NCBI GenBank assembly: GCA_031270685.1
Contig: JAISXA010000005.1
Coordinates: 1 to 33,945, forward strand
Source: Planctomycetota bacterium
Lineage (GTDB): Bacteria > Planctomycetota > SZUA-567
Reading direction: 5' to 3'
Length of the DNA: 33,945 bases
The notes beneath the pieces are model-generated. The model saw nothing but the letters and a program-made list of their open reading frames with translations, was not told where the DNA came from and did no database searches. The translations under genes were made by a program, and so were the position numbers. Shown piece after piece: positions 17,972 through 26,449 of the stretch; the stretch's first letter is position 1; every line of letters starts with the position of its first letter.

Positions 17972-18499
17972 TCATTTAAGGCGGTATGACATCCCGGCGA
18001 CCATGAAATGCGCCTCGTCGGCGTTCGCGGCCACGACCTGGTTCACCCTGCCGGAAAGATCGCGAAAAAGGCGCGAAAGCGGGTCGGCAGGCACGATCCC
18101 GAGGCCGACTTCATTGGCGACCATGACCACGAGGCCGCTCCGGCTTCGCGCCGCGCACACTGTTTCCCGGGCCAGTTCCGCCATGCGGTCCTCGTCCGGC
18201 TGCCCCGACCGGCGCATGACATTATTTATCCAGAGGGTGAGGCAATCGATCAGCACGGCGTCGCCGGCGGGGGATGCGGCCAGCGCGGCGGCAAGATCGA
18301 CCTCCTCCTCGATCGTATTCCAGCCGCGACCGGCGCGATCCGCCCGATGGCGCTCGATTCGTCCGCGCATCTCGTCGTCGAGCGCCGGACAGGTCGCGAT
18401 GAAAGTTTTCCCCGCCGCCGGCTCGGACTCGACTCTGCGCTGGGCAAAGCCGCTCTTGCCGCTCCGTGCGCCGCCGACGATGAAAACCAGCCTGGGCAC
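17972..18499 (-). CDS. cobU: Adenosylcobinamide kinase/guanylyltransferase CobU
   Basis: A 175-residue bifunctional enzyme that phosphorylates adenosylcobinamide and transfers GMP to it. The N-terminal P-loop is GGARSGKS (9-16), followed by the family stretch TFIATCPALDDEMRGRIERHR, with the His that is guanylylated in the Salmonella enzyme lying in this region. VANEVGLGIVP and LFRDLSGRVNQ are also family motifs. Start codon is GTG at 18499, one base after the cobC stop, with AGGAAA just before it. Confidence 0.95.
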   Translation of the reverse strand: MPRLVFIVGGARSGKSGFAQRRVESEPAAGKTFIATCPALDDEMRGRIERHRADRAGRGWNTIEEEVDLAAALAASPAGDAVLIDCLTLWINNVMRRSGQPDEDRMAELARETVCAARSRSGLVVMVANEVGLGIVPADPLSRLFRDLSGRVNQVVAANADEAHFMVAGMSYRLK

Positions 18500-18500
18500 G

Positions 18501-19100
18501 TCATTTCCTGTCGTTGAAGCAGGCCAATTCCCAGAATTCGCTGCTGGAGCGGCGAACGAAAAGCGTCAGGGAAGCGTAGTCGGGGCGAAAGACGAAACGT
18601 CTCGCCGGATCAATGTCCAGGAAAAGGCAACACCAGGTCGAAATGATGCCGCCGTGGGTGACTATCAACAGCGTCCCGTCGTCAGATCCGGCATGGCGCC
18701 GCCACGCGGTCTCGGCCCTGGCCTCGAATTCCCTAACGCCGCAGCCGCCGGGAAACACGAATTCTCCGGGGCGCTCCGCCCACTCGCGGGCGGCATCGGG
18801 ATGCCGGGACTGGATTTCGCGGTAGGTAAGACCGTCGAATTCGCCGAAATCGATCTCTTCCAAATCCGGCGTCACGACGAACCGGCCGCCAAGGCGATTC
18901 GCAACCGCCTCGGCTGTAAGCCGGGCGCGTTCAAGAGGGCTGGAGACGATTCGGTCGGGAATGCGTCCCACCAGGTCCGCCGCCGCCGCCGCCGCCGCGA
19001 GACTTCGCGGATCGATGCCCGGATCCCTTTTGCCCCAATACCTTCCCCTCGCCTCGACGGGCGGCGCGGCATGTCGAATAAGGTATACAGCGTCAGCCAT
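18501..19100 (-). CDS. cobC: Histidine phosphatase, probable alpha-ribazole phosphatase CobC
   Basis: A 199-residue member of the phosphoglycerate-mutase-like histidine phosphatases. The catalytic motif is LIRHAAP (7-13; Arg-His), the second arginine is in SSPLERARLTAEA, the acidic motif is LEEIDFGEFDGLTY, and the second His is in VTHGG. EIDFGEFDGLTY is frequent in alpha-ribazole-5-phosphate phosphatases. Position beside cobU, cobT and cobS makes the B12 role likely, though this superfamily is hard to assign from sequence alone. The ATG follows AGGTGATCC. It lies 49 bases after rbfA. Confidence 0.82.
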   Translation of the reverse strand: MADAVYLIRHAAPPVEARGRYWGKRDPGIDPRSLAAAAAAADLVGRIPDRIVSSPLERARLTAEAVANRLGGRFVVTPDLEEIDFGEFDGLTYREIQSRHPDAAREWAERPGEFVFPGGCGVREFEARAETAWRRHAGSDDGTLLIVTHGGIISTWCCLFLDIDPARRFVFRPDYASLTLFVRRSSSEFWELACFNDRK

Positions 19101-19149
19101 GGATCACCTGCGCCGGCGTCAGTCAAAGAGGCTCCGAACCCGGCCCGGA

Positions 19150-19731
19150 TCACCCGTCATCCTTGTCGCCGCCGTCTTCGTCGGCATCGTCCGGCAATTC
19201 GTCGAGATTGACCGGACGCCAGTACGGATCATCGACATCTTCGCCAAGAAGCTCGTCCTCTACGTCGAGGCGCACCGCCTCGAACGGATCCGCAACCGCG
19301 GCCGGGCGTTTTATGCCTTGCGCCTGTTTTGATTGGGCGGCGGCGAGGATCGCGGCTTCATCCTCGGGCGGCAACGGCCCGGGGTTGGGGTCGGTTTCGC
19401 GCGCGTCGCGAATCAGCCTCCCGATGCGATCGGCGTTGGCGATGCTGTCGTCAAGCGCGAAATGGAGGTCGGGGGCGGTCTTCAGTCCGAGCGGACTGCC
19501 GATCATGCCCCGAAGCCGCGGGGCGTTGTTCCGGACGATCCGCAACACGCGTTCGCGCTCGGCGTCGTCCCCGAGGACGGAAATGAATATCTTGGCGTGG
19601 CGAAGATCCGGGGAAACCTCGCACTTGGTCACGGTGAGGAACCCGAGACTGGCATGCTTCAGGTTGCGCAACGCATCGACCGATTCCTGAACAATCCGCT
19701 TCGCTACCCGCTCCTGACGCCTGGTGGGCAT
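19150..19731 (-). CDS. rbfA: Ribosome-binding factor A with acidic C-terminal extension
   Basis: A 193-residue ribosome maturation factor that acts on the 30S subunit (16S rRNA 5' end). Residues 1-115 form the family KH-like domain, with the start RRQERVAKRIVQESVDALRNL, the central strand AKIFISVLGDD and LHFALDDSIANADRIGRLI. Typical RbfA ends near 120-130 residues; here another 65 follow, Ala-rich then strongly acidic, ending DEDGGDKDDG. It stands downstream of infB, the usual order, with an 81-base gap, and upstream of the cob genes. Confidence 0.92.
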   Translation of the reverse strand: MPTRRQERVAKRIVQESVDALRNLKHASLGFLTVTKCEVSPDLRHAKIFISVLGDDAERERVLRIVRNNAPRLRGMIGSPLGLKTAPDLHFALDDSIANADRIGRLIRDARETDPNPGPLPPEDEAAILAAAQSKQAQGIKRPAAVADPFEAVRLDVEDELLGEDVDDPYWRPVNLDELPDDADEDGGDKDDG

Positions 19732-19812
19732 GATCGACTCCGAATCTCAATCGCCGGAAAATCCCAGGCCGTCCTCCTTGATCTCGACCGCTCGGCAATC
19801 CGGATTAAGGCG

Positions 19813-22797
19813 TTACAACTTGCGGGCGATTTCCTCAATGGCGTAAGCTTCCAAAACGTCGCCGGCCTCGATCGCGTCGTAATTGGCGATCTTGATGCCG
19901 CATTCGAAGCCGGCCTTGACCTCGCGGGCGTCGTCCTTGAGCCGCTTCAGGCTCTGGACGACGCCGTCGTAGATGACCACCTGGTCGCGGTACAGGCGGA
20001 TGCGGCTGGTGCGCTGCACGAATCCGTCCGTGACGTAGCAGCCGGCGATGGCGCCGATCTTCGAGGCCCGGAACACCTGACGGATATCGACATGCCCCTG
20101 CACGACCTCCTTTTCCTCGGGCGGCAGCAATCCTTCGAGAGCGGCGCGCATATCCTCGATCATCCGGTAAATGATGTGATAGGTGCGAATCTGCACGCCG
20201 AGGCTGATGGCGGCGGATTTGGCCTGGTGCTCGATGCCGACGTGGAAACCGAGAATAAGCGCGTCGGAAGCGTCGGCGAGGATGACGTCGGCGTGATTGA
20301 TGCCGCCAACCGCCGAGTGGATGATGTTGATGCCGACTTCCGATGTCGCCAGATCGCGTAACGTCTTGTCCAGCACCTCCAGCGAGCCGACCACGTCGGC
20401 CTTGACGATGACGCTCAACTCGCGCTTGCTTGAACCGGCGAGGTGGCTGGTAAGGTTTTCCAGCGTCACGTGCTGGCGCTTGGCGAGCGCGGCGGAGCGG
20501 GATTCGCGCTCGCGCTGCTCGGCTATCGCCCGCGCCTTCAGGATGTCCTGGAGGATATAGAATTTGTCGCCGGCTTCGGGAACGGCGGAAAGACCGGACA
20601 ACCGCACCGGCGTGCCCGGCCCGGCCTCGTCGATGGGTTTGCCGAACTCGTCCAACATGAAGCGGACCTTGCCGTAGCCGTTGGAACAAAGCATGACGTC
20701 GCCGATGCGCAGCGTGCCGTCGGAGACCAGCATGGTCGAAAGCACGCCCTGGCCCTCCGACATCCGCGCCTCGACGACGAAGCCGGTTGCGGGACGTTCG
20801 GGATTGGCCCGCAGTTCGAGAACCTCCGACTCGAGCAGGATGCGCTCGAGAAGGTCCCCGATTCCCTTGCCGGTGTGCGCCGAAACCTCGATCATGCCGA
20901 CCTGTCCGCCCCATTCCTCGGGGAGCAGGCCGAGGCGATTGGCCAGTTCCTGGCGTACCCGGTCCGGATTGGCGGAAGCCAAATCGCACTTGTTGACGGC
21001 GACGACGATCGGCACCCCCGCGTTTTTGGCGTGCGACGCCGCTTCCTCGGTCTGCGGCATGACGCCGTCGTCCGCGGCGACCACCAGCACGGCGATGTCG
21101 GTCAGGTTCGCGCCGCGCGCGCGCATGGCCGAAAACGCCTCGTGGCCGGGGGTATCCAGGAAGGTGACGCGCTTACCGTCATGGTCGACCGAGTACGCGC
21201 CGATGTGCTGCGTGATGCCGCCGTGTTCGCCGTCGACCACCCGCGTATGGCGGATACGGTCGAGCAGGCTGGTTTTGCCGTGGTCGACGTGACCCATGAA
21301 GGTCACCACCGGCGGCCGCTCGACGACTTCGCCCTCTTCGGCGACATCGGCCTGCTGTCGCGCCTCCTCGGCAAGTTCCTGTTCGAGATCCTCGTCCGAC
21401 TCCCAATCGAGAGGAATCCTGTAATTTTCCGCGATGAGGACTATATCCTCCTCGGAAAGGATGTCGTTGACCTGTATCATCATGCCCTGGCGGAGCAGGA
21501 AGCCGAGAATGTCCTGGAGCTTGACGCCTAGCGCCACGGAAAGATCCCGCAGGGTCATGCCCAGGTACACCTTCGCGGCCTGCCCGGGATCGCGCCGTTG
21601 CGGGCCGGCGATGCGCCGGGTGCGGGAGCGGCGCATGGTGTTGCGCCGGACCGGACGTTTTGAGCGGCGGCGGCCGCCGCCGGTGATGCTGCGGGTGAAA
21701 TCGTTGTCCATCTCCGCGAAGCTCGCCGGAAGCTCGTGCTGGATGCGTTTCGACTTGAAATCCGCGCGCTTGTGCTTGAACGCGACGGGAGCCTCCCCTC
21801 CGCCGGCGGCGAGGAGTTCCGTATTGATCGGCTCCATGGAGCCGCTCGCCGAAGGATCTCCCTGCTCGTTCGAAACGGCGTCCTCATAGACCTCGTCGCC
21901 GAAATCGTCGTCCGCGGTCCAATCCTCGTCGCGTTTGCCCTTCGTTTTCTTGGCCGCCTTGGCCTTTTTCTCCTGCGAATCCTCTTCTATCTTCGCCGCT
22001 CCGCGACCCCTGGTTTTGATCCGCTGCTTCACCCGCGGCTTGCCGGAGGAAAGATCGGTTTCCGGAACGACGGTATCCACGGCCAGAGCGGCCGCGGCGT
22101 TAAAACGTGAACGCGGGCCGGGGCGGGGCGGGGCGGGCCTATCGCCCCGCGCGGGCCTGGCGCCCCCGTCCTGCCTGGGGGCCGGAGCGCCGCCCGAGCG
22201 CGCGGAACGCCTGATCGCGGCAAGCATCTCCGGGGTCGCCTGTCCAACGGCGGCGCTGCCTTTCACGACCGTATTTACGCGCTTCACCGGCTTCGGCGGA
22301 GGCGGCGGCTCGCGTTCAACTTTCGGTTTCGGCTTAAGCCCGGATTTGGGTTCTGATTTCCAGGCTTTGAGCTTGACCGTTTCGGGCGATCCGGGTTCGG
22401 GTTGCGTCGGCGTCGATTCGATTTCGGGGCCAGGTTCGGAAGCGGTCCGTTCCTCGGGCGTCGAAACCGTTTCGGCGACGGGCGACTCGGCATCGACGGG
22501 CTCGGCTTCCCCGGCCGGGGATACGGGCTTTTCCGCTTTTTCGGCGGCGGCGGTTCCGAAGGGGACGATCTTTCCCAGGGGCGATGACTTCACCGCGACG
22601 ACTTTCTTCTTGCGGACGGCCTTCTTTTCCGGCGGCGGCGGGATCCAGCCTGCGGCAGCCTGGTCCGCAACCCAGTCCTCGACATCTTCATTGACGGCAA
22701 CCAGAGTGTTTTTGACGTCAAAACCCTCTTTCTGGACCGCGGTCAGAAGGTCTTGCTGGTTGAAACCGTGTTTTTTCGCCAGTTCGTGAAACCTCAT
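19813..22797 (-). CDS. infB: Translation initiation factor IF-2
   Basis: A 994-residue GTPase that places initiator tRNA on the ribosome. The N-terminal IF2_N motif ([22 protein letters not shown]) is followed by a very long low-complexity linker (about 60-390) rich in Pro, Lys, Arg and Glu, then a second IF2_N-type domain (about 405-460). G1 is GHVDHGKT (502-509), G3 DTPGH (548-552), G4 NKCD (602-605), G5 SAHTGKG. Domains II-IV complete the protein. It lies 112 bases downstream of nusA; the ylxR and L7Ae-like genes commonly found between them are absent. Confidence 0.97.
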   Translation of the reverse strand: MRFHELAKKHGFNQQDLLTAVQKEGFDVKNTLVAVNEDVEDWVADQAAAGWIPPPPEKKAVRKKKVVAVKSSPLGKIVPFGTAAAEKAEKPVSPAGEAEPVDAESPVAETVSTPEERTASEPGPEIESTPTQPEPGSPETVKLKAWKSEPKSGLKPKPKVEREPPPPPKPVKRVNTVVKGSAAVGQATPEMLAAIRRSARSGGAPAPRQDGGARPARGDRPAPPRPGPRSRFNAAAALAVDTVVPETDLSSGKPRVKQRIKTRGRGAAKIEEDSQEKKAKAAKKTKGKRDEDWTADDDFGDEVYEDAVSNEQGDPSASGSMEPINTELLAAGGGEAPVAFKHKRADFKSKRIQHELPASFAEMDNDFTRSITGGGRRRSKRPVRRNTMRRSRTRRIAGPQRRDPGQAAKVYLGMTLRDLSVALGVKLQDILGFLLRQGMMIQVNDILSEEDIVLIAENYRIPLDWESDEDLEQELAEEARQQADVAEEGEVVERPPVVTFMGHVDHGKTSLLDRIRHTRVVDGEHGGITQHIGAYSVDHDGKRVTFLDTPGHEAFSAMRARGANLTDIAVLVVAADDGVMPQTEEAASHAKNAGVPIVVAVNKCDLASANPDRVRQELANRLGLLPEEWGGQVGMIEVSAHTGKGIGDLLERILLESEVLELRANPERPATGFVVEARMSEGQGVLSTMLVSDGTLRIGDVMLCSNGYGKVRFMLDEFGKPIDEAGPGTPVRLSGLSAVPEAGDKFYILQDILKARAIAEQRERESRSAALAKRQHVTLENLTSHLAGSSKRELSVIVKADVVGSLEVLDKTLRDLATSEVGINIIHSAVGGINHADVILADASDALILGFHVGIEHQAKSAAISLGVQIRTYHIIYRMIEDMRAALEGLLPPEEKEVVQGHVDIRQVFRASKIGAIAGCYVTDGFVQRTSRIRLYRDQVVIYDGVVQSLKRLKDDAREVKAGFECGIKIANYDAIEAGDVLEAYAIEEIARKL

Positions 22798-22909
22798 GTA
22801 CTTTTTTCCCTATCCGGGCGTCGGAGGACGTCATTGTCCCCCGATCCCGTTCGCTTACGGCTCAATACCCGGATCATTCGAACGCGCATCGCTTGCCGGC
22901 TATTCGCGT

Positions 22910-24166
22910 TCATCCGCCTTCGGCATCGGCCACGGCCGCCGCCACTGGTTCGGTTTCACCGGATTTCTTCGATTCCTTGGCCTCCGCAAGCTCCTTGGCA
23001 TCGCCTTCCAACCGTTTGCGGTAACCTTCCACGGCGAAATTGTATATCTCCAGCGCCTTCTTCTCGCCGATGCCCTTGATTTCCATCAGCTTCTCGATGC
23101 CAAGTTCCATGATGTCGTGGAAAGACTCGAATCCGGCGATGAACATGTTGTTGATCATGGTCTCGCCGACTCCGGGCAGCGAAGCGATCTCCTGGCGGCC
23201 CTTTTCGCGCCAGGCCGCGTGCTGGTTGACGGTCATGATGTCGAGATTCCAGCCGGTGAGCCTGGACGAAAGCCGGACGTTCTGCCCCTTGCGGCCGATG
23301 GCAAGGGAAAGCTGGTCGTCGGGTACGATCACCCGCGCCCGCATGTTGCCGCGATCGAACTCGATATGGTCGATTTCCGAAGGCGAGAGCGCATTCCTGA
23401 TGAACAGCTCCGGGACCTCGTTCCAACGGACGATGTCGATCTTTTCGCCGCCTAGCTCCTCGACGATGTTGCGGATGCGGCTGCCGCGGACGCCGACGCA
23501 GGCGCCCACGGCGTCGACGCGGCTGTCTGAACTGGCGACCGCGATTTTTGTACGATAGCCGGGCTCGCGCACCAGTCCCTTGATCTCTACGATATGCTCG
23601 TAAATTTCCGGCACCTCGAGCTCGAACAGCTCGCGGACAAGATCGGGATGGGTGCGGGAAAGAATGATGATGACCTTGTTGCCCTTTTTGCGAACCTGCG
23701 TCACGTAGGCGCGGATGCGTTCATTGGGGCGGTAGTTTTCGGAGGGAATCTGCTCCTGGCGCGGCAGGATGCCGTCCGACTTCCCGATGTTGCAGATCAC
23801 GGTTCCGCGTTCGACGCGTTGGATAACGCCGTTGACGATGGTTCCGACGCGGGCGATGAACTCCTCGTAGACCACGTCCGATTCGGCCTCGCGGATACGC
23901 TGGATCATCACCTGGCGGGCGGTTTGCGCCGCTATGCGGCCGAAGGCGGCCGGGTCCATTTCCTCGAAGGGAATGTCGCCGTCGAGAAGGTGGATCGCTC
24001 CGCTGTTGCGGTCGATCTTGACGCGCAGTTCCTCGACATTGGGGTAATGCTTCCTCGCCGCCGAGACGAGGGCGGTTTCGATGGATTCGATCAGCTGCTC
24101 CCGGTCGATGCCTTTTTCCCGATGCAGGCTGTCGATCTGCCGCAAAAATTCTTCATTGACTTTCAT
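22910..24166 (-). CDS. nusA: Transcription termination/antitermination factor NusA
   Basis: A 418-residue RNA polymerase-binding protein that modulates pausing, termination and antitermination. Order: N-terminal domain (1-105), S1 domain (about 107-172), two KH domains (GVRGSRIRN near 224; SLAIGRKGQNVRL at 287-299), and a helix-hairpin-helix region (about 327-380, PGVGETMINN then IKGIGEKKA). The start MKVNEEF at 24166 follows AAAGGCGG; the upstream in-frame codons are less likely. Upstream lie a terminator and promoter instead of rimP, the usual neighbour. Confidence 0.96.
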   Translation of the reverse strand: MKVNEEFLRQIDSLHREKGIDREQLIESIETALVSAARKHYPNVEELRVKIDRNSGAIHLLDGDIPFEEMDPAAFGRIAAQTARQVMIQRIREAESDVVYEEFIARVGTIVNGVIQRVERGTVICNIGKSDGILPRQEQIPSENYRPNERIRAYVTQVRKKGNKVIIILSRTHPDLVRELFELEVPEIYEHIVEIKGLVREPGYRTKIAVASSDSRVDAVGACVGVRGSRIRNIVEELGGEKIDIVRWNEVPELFIRNALSPSEIDHIEFDRGNMRARVIVPDDQLSLAIGRKGQNVRLSSRLTGWNLDIMTVNQHAAWREKGRQEIASLPGVGETMINNMFIAGFESFHDIMELGIEKLMEIKGIGEKKALEIYNFAVEGYRKRLEGDAKELAEAKESKKSGETEPVAAAVADAEGG

Positions 24167-24246
24167 GGATTCGCCGCCTTTGTTTCCTACCCAAAATTGC
24201 ATTTTTCAATCACGAACGCGGACAACCAATTCTCCGGTTATCCGCC

Positions 24247-24274
24247 AAAAAAAAAGAGCGGGCGCCGCCCGCTC
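24247..24274 (-). terminator. Strong intrinsic terminator just upstream of nusA
   Basis: On the minus strand GAGCGGG/CCCGCTC arms (24274-24268 and 24262-24256) with a five-base loop are followed by nine T (24255-24247). This is the clearest intrinsic terminator in the window. It lies 80 bases before the nusA start in the direction of nusA transcription, so it either ends a separate upstream transcript or works as an attenuator. Confidence 0.85.
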
Positions 24275-24451
24275 CCACATCGACAACGCGAAGCGGGCCG
24301 CGATTGAACGCTCGGCCGGGCCGTTTTCGCGGACATTCGCCCGGCGATATCGGGATTCCTCACGGCGGATACAACGTTCAACCCGCGAAACGCATTACGC
24401 GTCGGGCAGGATGTCCCGGAGAATAGCGCCAATACCCCGCAACCCTCCAGT
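24247..24451 (-). ncRNA. Candidate 205-nt small RNA or nusA attenuator leader
   Basis: Bounded by the promoter at 24458-24486 and the terminator at 24247-24274, this stretch has no convincing reading frame. It can fold: CGCG-GUUGAACG pairs with CGUUCAAU-CGCG, enclosing a perfect GCCGGGC/GCCCGGC stem; a 5' CUGGAG/CUCCGG stem is also possible. It does not show the signature sequences of SRP RNA, 6S RNA, tmRNA or RNase P RNA that I know. It may be a free small RNA or the leader controlling nusA-infB. Confidence 0.4.
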
Positions 24452-24457
24452 GGCGGT

Positions 24458-24486
24458 ATCATCGGCTATTAATCGAATCGTGTCAA
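24458..24486 (-). promoter_or_regulatory. Sigma-70 type promoter upstream of the nusA leader
   Basis: On the minus strand a perfect TTGACA (24486-24481), a 17-base spacer and GATGAT (24463-24458; four of six). Transcription would begin near 24451. It lies about 105 bases beyond the stop of the YkgJ-type gene. Confidence 0.55.
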
Positions 24487-24591
24487 GTAAAATCAAAAGC
24501 GGATTGAAGCGGCAAGGCTTGAACGCATAATGACGGTCCAGCTTCCGGCGCGAGCGGCTACTTTCTTTGAACTGACGGAAATCGCCGGCGG

Positions 24592-25104
24592 TCATTCGAC
24601 GGGAGCGTCGGGGTATTCCTCAATGATTTCCCGGTAAAGCGCCGAGCGCCAGATTTCGGCCTCCTCCCGGTTCATCCCCAAGAGAGCGAGCAACAAGGGA
24701 GCGTTGTCCTGCTCCGGGCGAGGACAAAGATGCGGCGTGATCCCCTTGATGCAGACAGCGTCGTATTCGAAAGGATAAAGCCGGCAGATCAGCGGTCTGG
24801 TCTCCATGTCCAACCGGCAGCCGTCATGGTCGAGGAGCACGCATTCGCCCCCGGGCCGGTGGGCGATGACGCGCAATCCAAGCGGATGGGTGAATATGCG
24901 GTTCCAGACGCGATCGCCTCCCGTCCCGCCGCCGGCGGCGACGGGGACGAATGTATAAAACGGATCGGGGACTTCGCGTTCCCGGATCCGCCGTATATCG
25001 CCAAGGGTCAGGAATACCTCCGTATCGCGGCAACAAGTCAGATCGCCCGCCGCGCACCTGCCGCACAATCCGGGGCCCGACGGCCGGCAATCAGAACCGG
25101 ACAT
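24592..25104 (-). CDS. YkgJ-family cysteine cluster protein
   Basis: A 170-residue cytosolic protein of the CxxC...CC...C cysteine-cluster family (PF03692, YkgJ/zinc- or iron-chelating). Visible cysteines are C14 and C17 (CGRC), the C24-C25 pair, then GGECVLLDHDGC, PLICRLYPF and HLCPRP. The pattern fits metal binding (zinc, iron or an Fe-S cluster); the cellular role of the family is unclear. Its ATG lies within the end of the KamA-like gene (14-base overlap), so translation is probably coupled. Confidence 0.85.
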   Translation of the reverse strand: MSGSDCRPSGPGLCGRCAAGDLTCCRDTEVFLTLGDIRRIREREVPDPFYTFVPVAAGGGTGGDRVWNRIFTHPLGLRVIAHRPGGECVLLDHDGCRLDMETRPLICRLYPFEYDAVCIKGITPHLCPRPEQDNAPLLLALLGMNREEAEIWRSALYREIIEEYPDAPVE

Positions 25105-26374
25105 CGGGGTAATGGTAGGTCCGGAACTCGTAATTGATCAAACTGACGTCCCCGCCATTTGTCATGTGGTAGCGTCCGGGCTGCAACGGCACCTTGCCGC
25201 CGCCGCCGGGCGCATCGATAACGTATTGCGGCACCGCATACCCGGAGATGTGCCCGCGCAACGAGTCCACGATTTCCAGGCCTTTCGATACCGGCGTCCG
25301 GAAGTGGGCGCTCCCAAGTATCGGGTCGCACTGGTACAGGTAATAGGGCCGCACCCGCAACCGCATAAGCCCGGTCATAAGCCGGCGCATGACTTCGGGA
25401 TCGTCGTTGACGCCCTTCAGGAGCACGGTCTGGCTGCCGAGCGGCGCGCCGGCGTCGGCAAGCCGTTCGCACGCTTCCGCCGTCTCCGGCGTAAGTTCGT
25501 CCGGATGAGTGAAATGGAGCGACAGCCATACCGGGTGGTATCGGCGGAGGATCTTGGTGAGCGAGGTGGTGATGCGCATCGGCAGTACGGCGGGCGTCTT
25601 GGTGCCGACGCGGATTACCTCCACATGCGGGATATCGCGAAGCCGCATAAGCAGCCATTCCAAAGCCTCGTCCGGAAGGGTCAGCGGATCGCCGCCGGAA
25701 ATGATGACGTCGCGGACCGTCGGAGTCGCAGCTATGTAGGCGATCGCTTTTTCCCATTGCCCGCGGCAGTAATGGGTCCGCTCGGAACGGCCGACCAGCC
25801 TGGTCCGGGTGCAGTACCGGCAGTAAGCGGAGCAATACTCCGTCGCCATGAAAAGGACGCGGTCGGGATAGCGGTGAATCAACCCGGGGACGGGGCTTTG
25901 GTGATCCTCGCCCAGGGGATCCGCCGCCTCGCCCGGCGAGTGGATGCGTTCGGAACCGACTGGAATCATCGTCCGTCGCAACGCCTGCGAGGGGTCGTCG
26001 CGCGAGAGGAGGGACGCGTAATAGGGGGTTACGGCGACGGGAAGCGCCTCTTCGCCTCCGGACATGGCCGCCATTTCCTCGGGGGAAAGGTTCAATGCCT
26101 TTTCAATTTGCGAAAAGCGCAACGTATTTTGGAGTTGCCAATGCCAGTTGTTCCAATCGGAGCGCGAAACGTTCGCATAATGGTTTTTCCAAAACCGCCT
26201 TGCCATGATTCCTATGGGAAATCGCGTTATCCTCGAAAGAAGATTGTCGCCTTCCCCGCCACCTCCGGATTTAACCGGGTCCGGCCTTTCACAGGTGCGG
26301 CATGCCTGTGAATCTGGAGGCTCATCCCCATTTCCCGAAGCGCCGCCGCCGTCGGAATCCTTGATAATGGACAC
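25091..26374 (-). CDS. kamA: Lysine 2,3-aminomutase family radical SAM enzyme
   Basis: A 427-residue radical SAM and PLP enzyme. The 4Fe-4S motif CSAYCRYC is at 181-188, followed by TRTRLVG. The PLP-binding lysine is in VIDAPGGGGK (about 394). GSQTVLLKGVND, YYLYQCDP and the AHFR region are family-typical. Length and the full C-terminal tail fit KamA/AblA, which turns L-lysine into beta-lysine, rather than the shorter EF-P modifying EpmB, though the EpmB-like role cannot be ruled out. The first 45 residues form a Gly-rich, Cys-containing extension. Start is GTG at 26374 with GAGGAG seven bases before it. Its neighbour upstream is aspartokinase, the first enzyme of lysine synthesis. Confidence 0.87.
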   Translation of the reverse strand: MSIIKDSDGGGASGNGDEPPDSQACRTCERPDPVKSGGGGEGDNLLSRITRFPIGIMARRFWKNHYANVSRSDWNNWHWQLQNTLRFSQIEKALNLSPEEMAAMSGGEEALPVAVTPYYASLLSRDDPSQALRRTMIPVGSERIHSPGEAADPLGEDHQSPVPGLIHRYPDRVLFMATEYCSAYCRYCTRTRLVGRSERTHYCRGQWEKAIAYIAATPTVRDVIISGGDPLTLPDEALEWLLMRLRDIPHVEVIRVGTKTPAVLPMRITTSLTKILRRYHPVWLSLHFTHPDELTPETAEACERLADAGAPLGSQTVLLKGVNDDPEVMRRLMTGLMRLRVRPYYLYQCDPILGSAHFRTPVSKGLEIVDSLRGHISGYAVPQYVIDAPGGGGKVPLQPGRYHMTNGGDVSLINYEFRTYHYPDVRF

Positions 26375-26449
26375 AATTACGCTCCTCGCTCTCTCTCCCC
26401 CTCCGGTAACGACAAATTACACCAGTTCAATGTCGGTAACGGAGGCGTT

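Noticed and set aside
17019-19211. Plus-strand frame of 730 codons across cobT, cobU and cobC.
   Set aside because: It spans three separate, clearly identified minus-strand genes, so it is a composition artefact.
24247-24451. Interpretation as 4.5S/SRP RNA or 6S RNA.
   Set aside because: The conserved GGUCAGGUCCGGAAGGAAGCAG-type core and the 6S central bubble pattern were not found, so only an unclassified RNA or leader is claimed.
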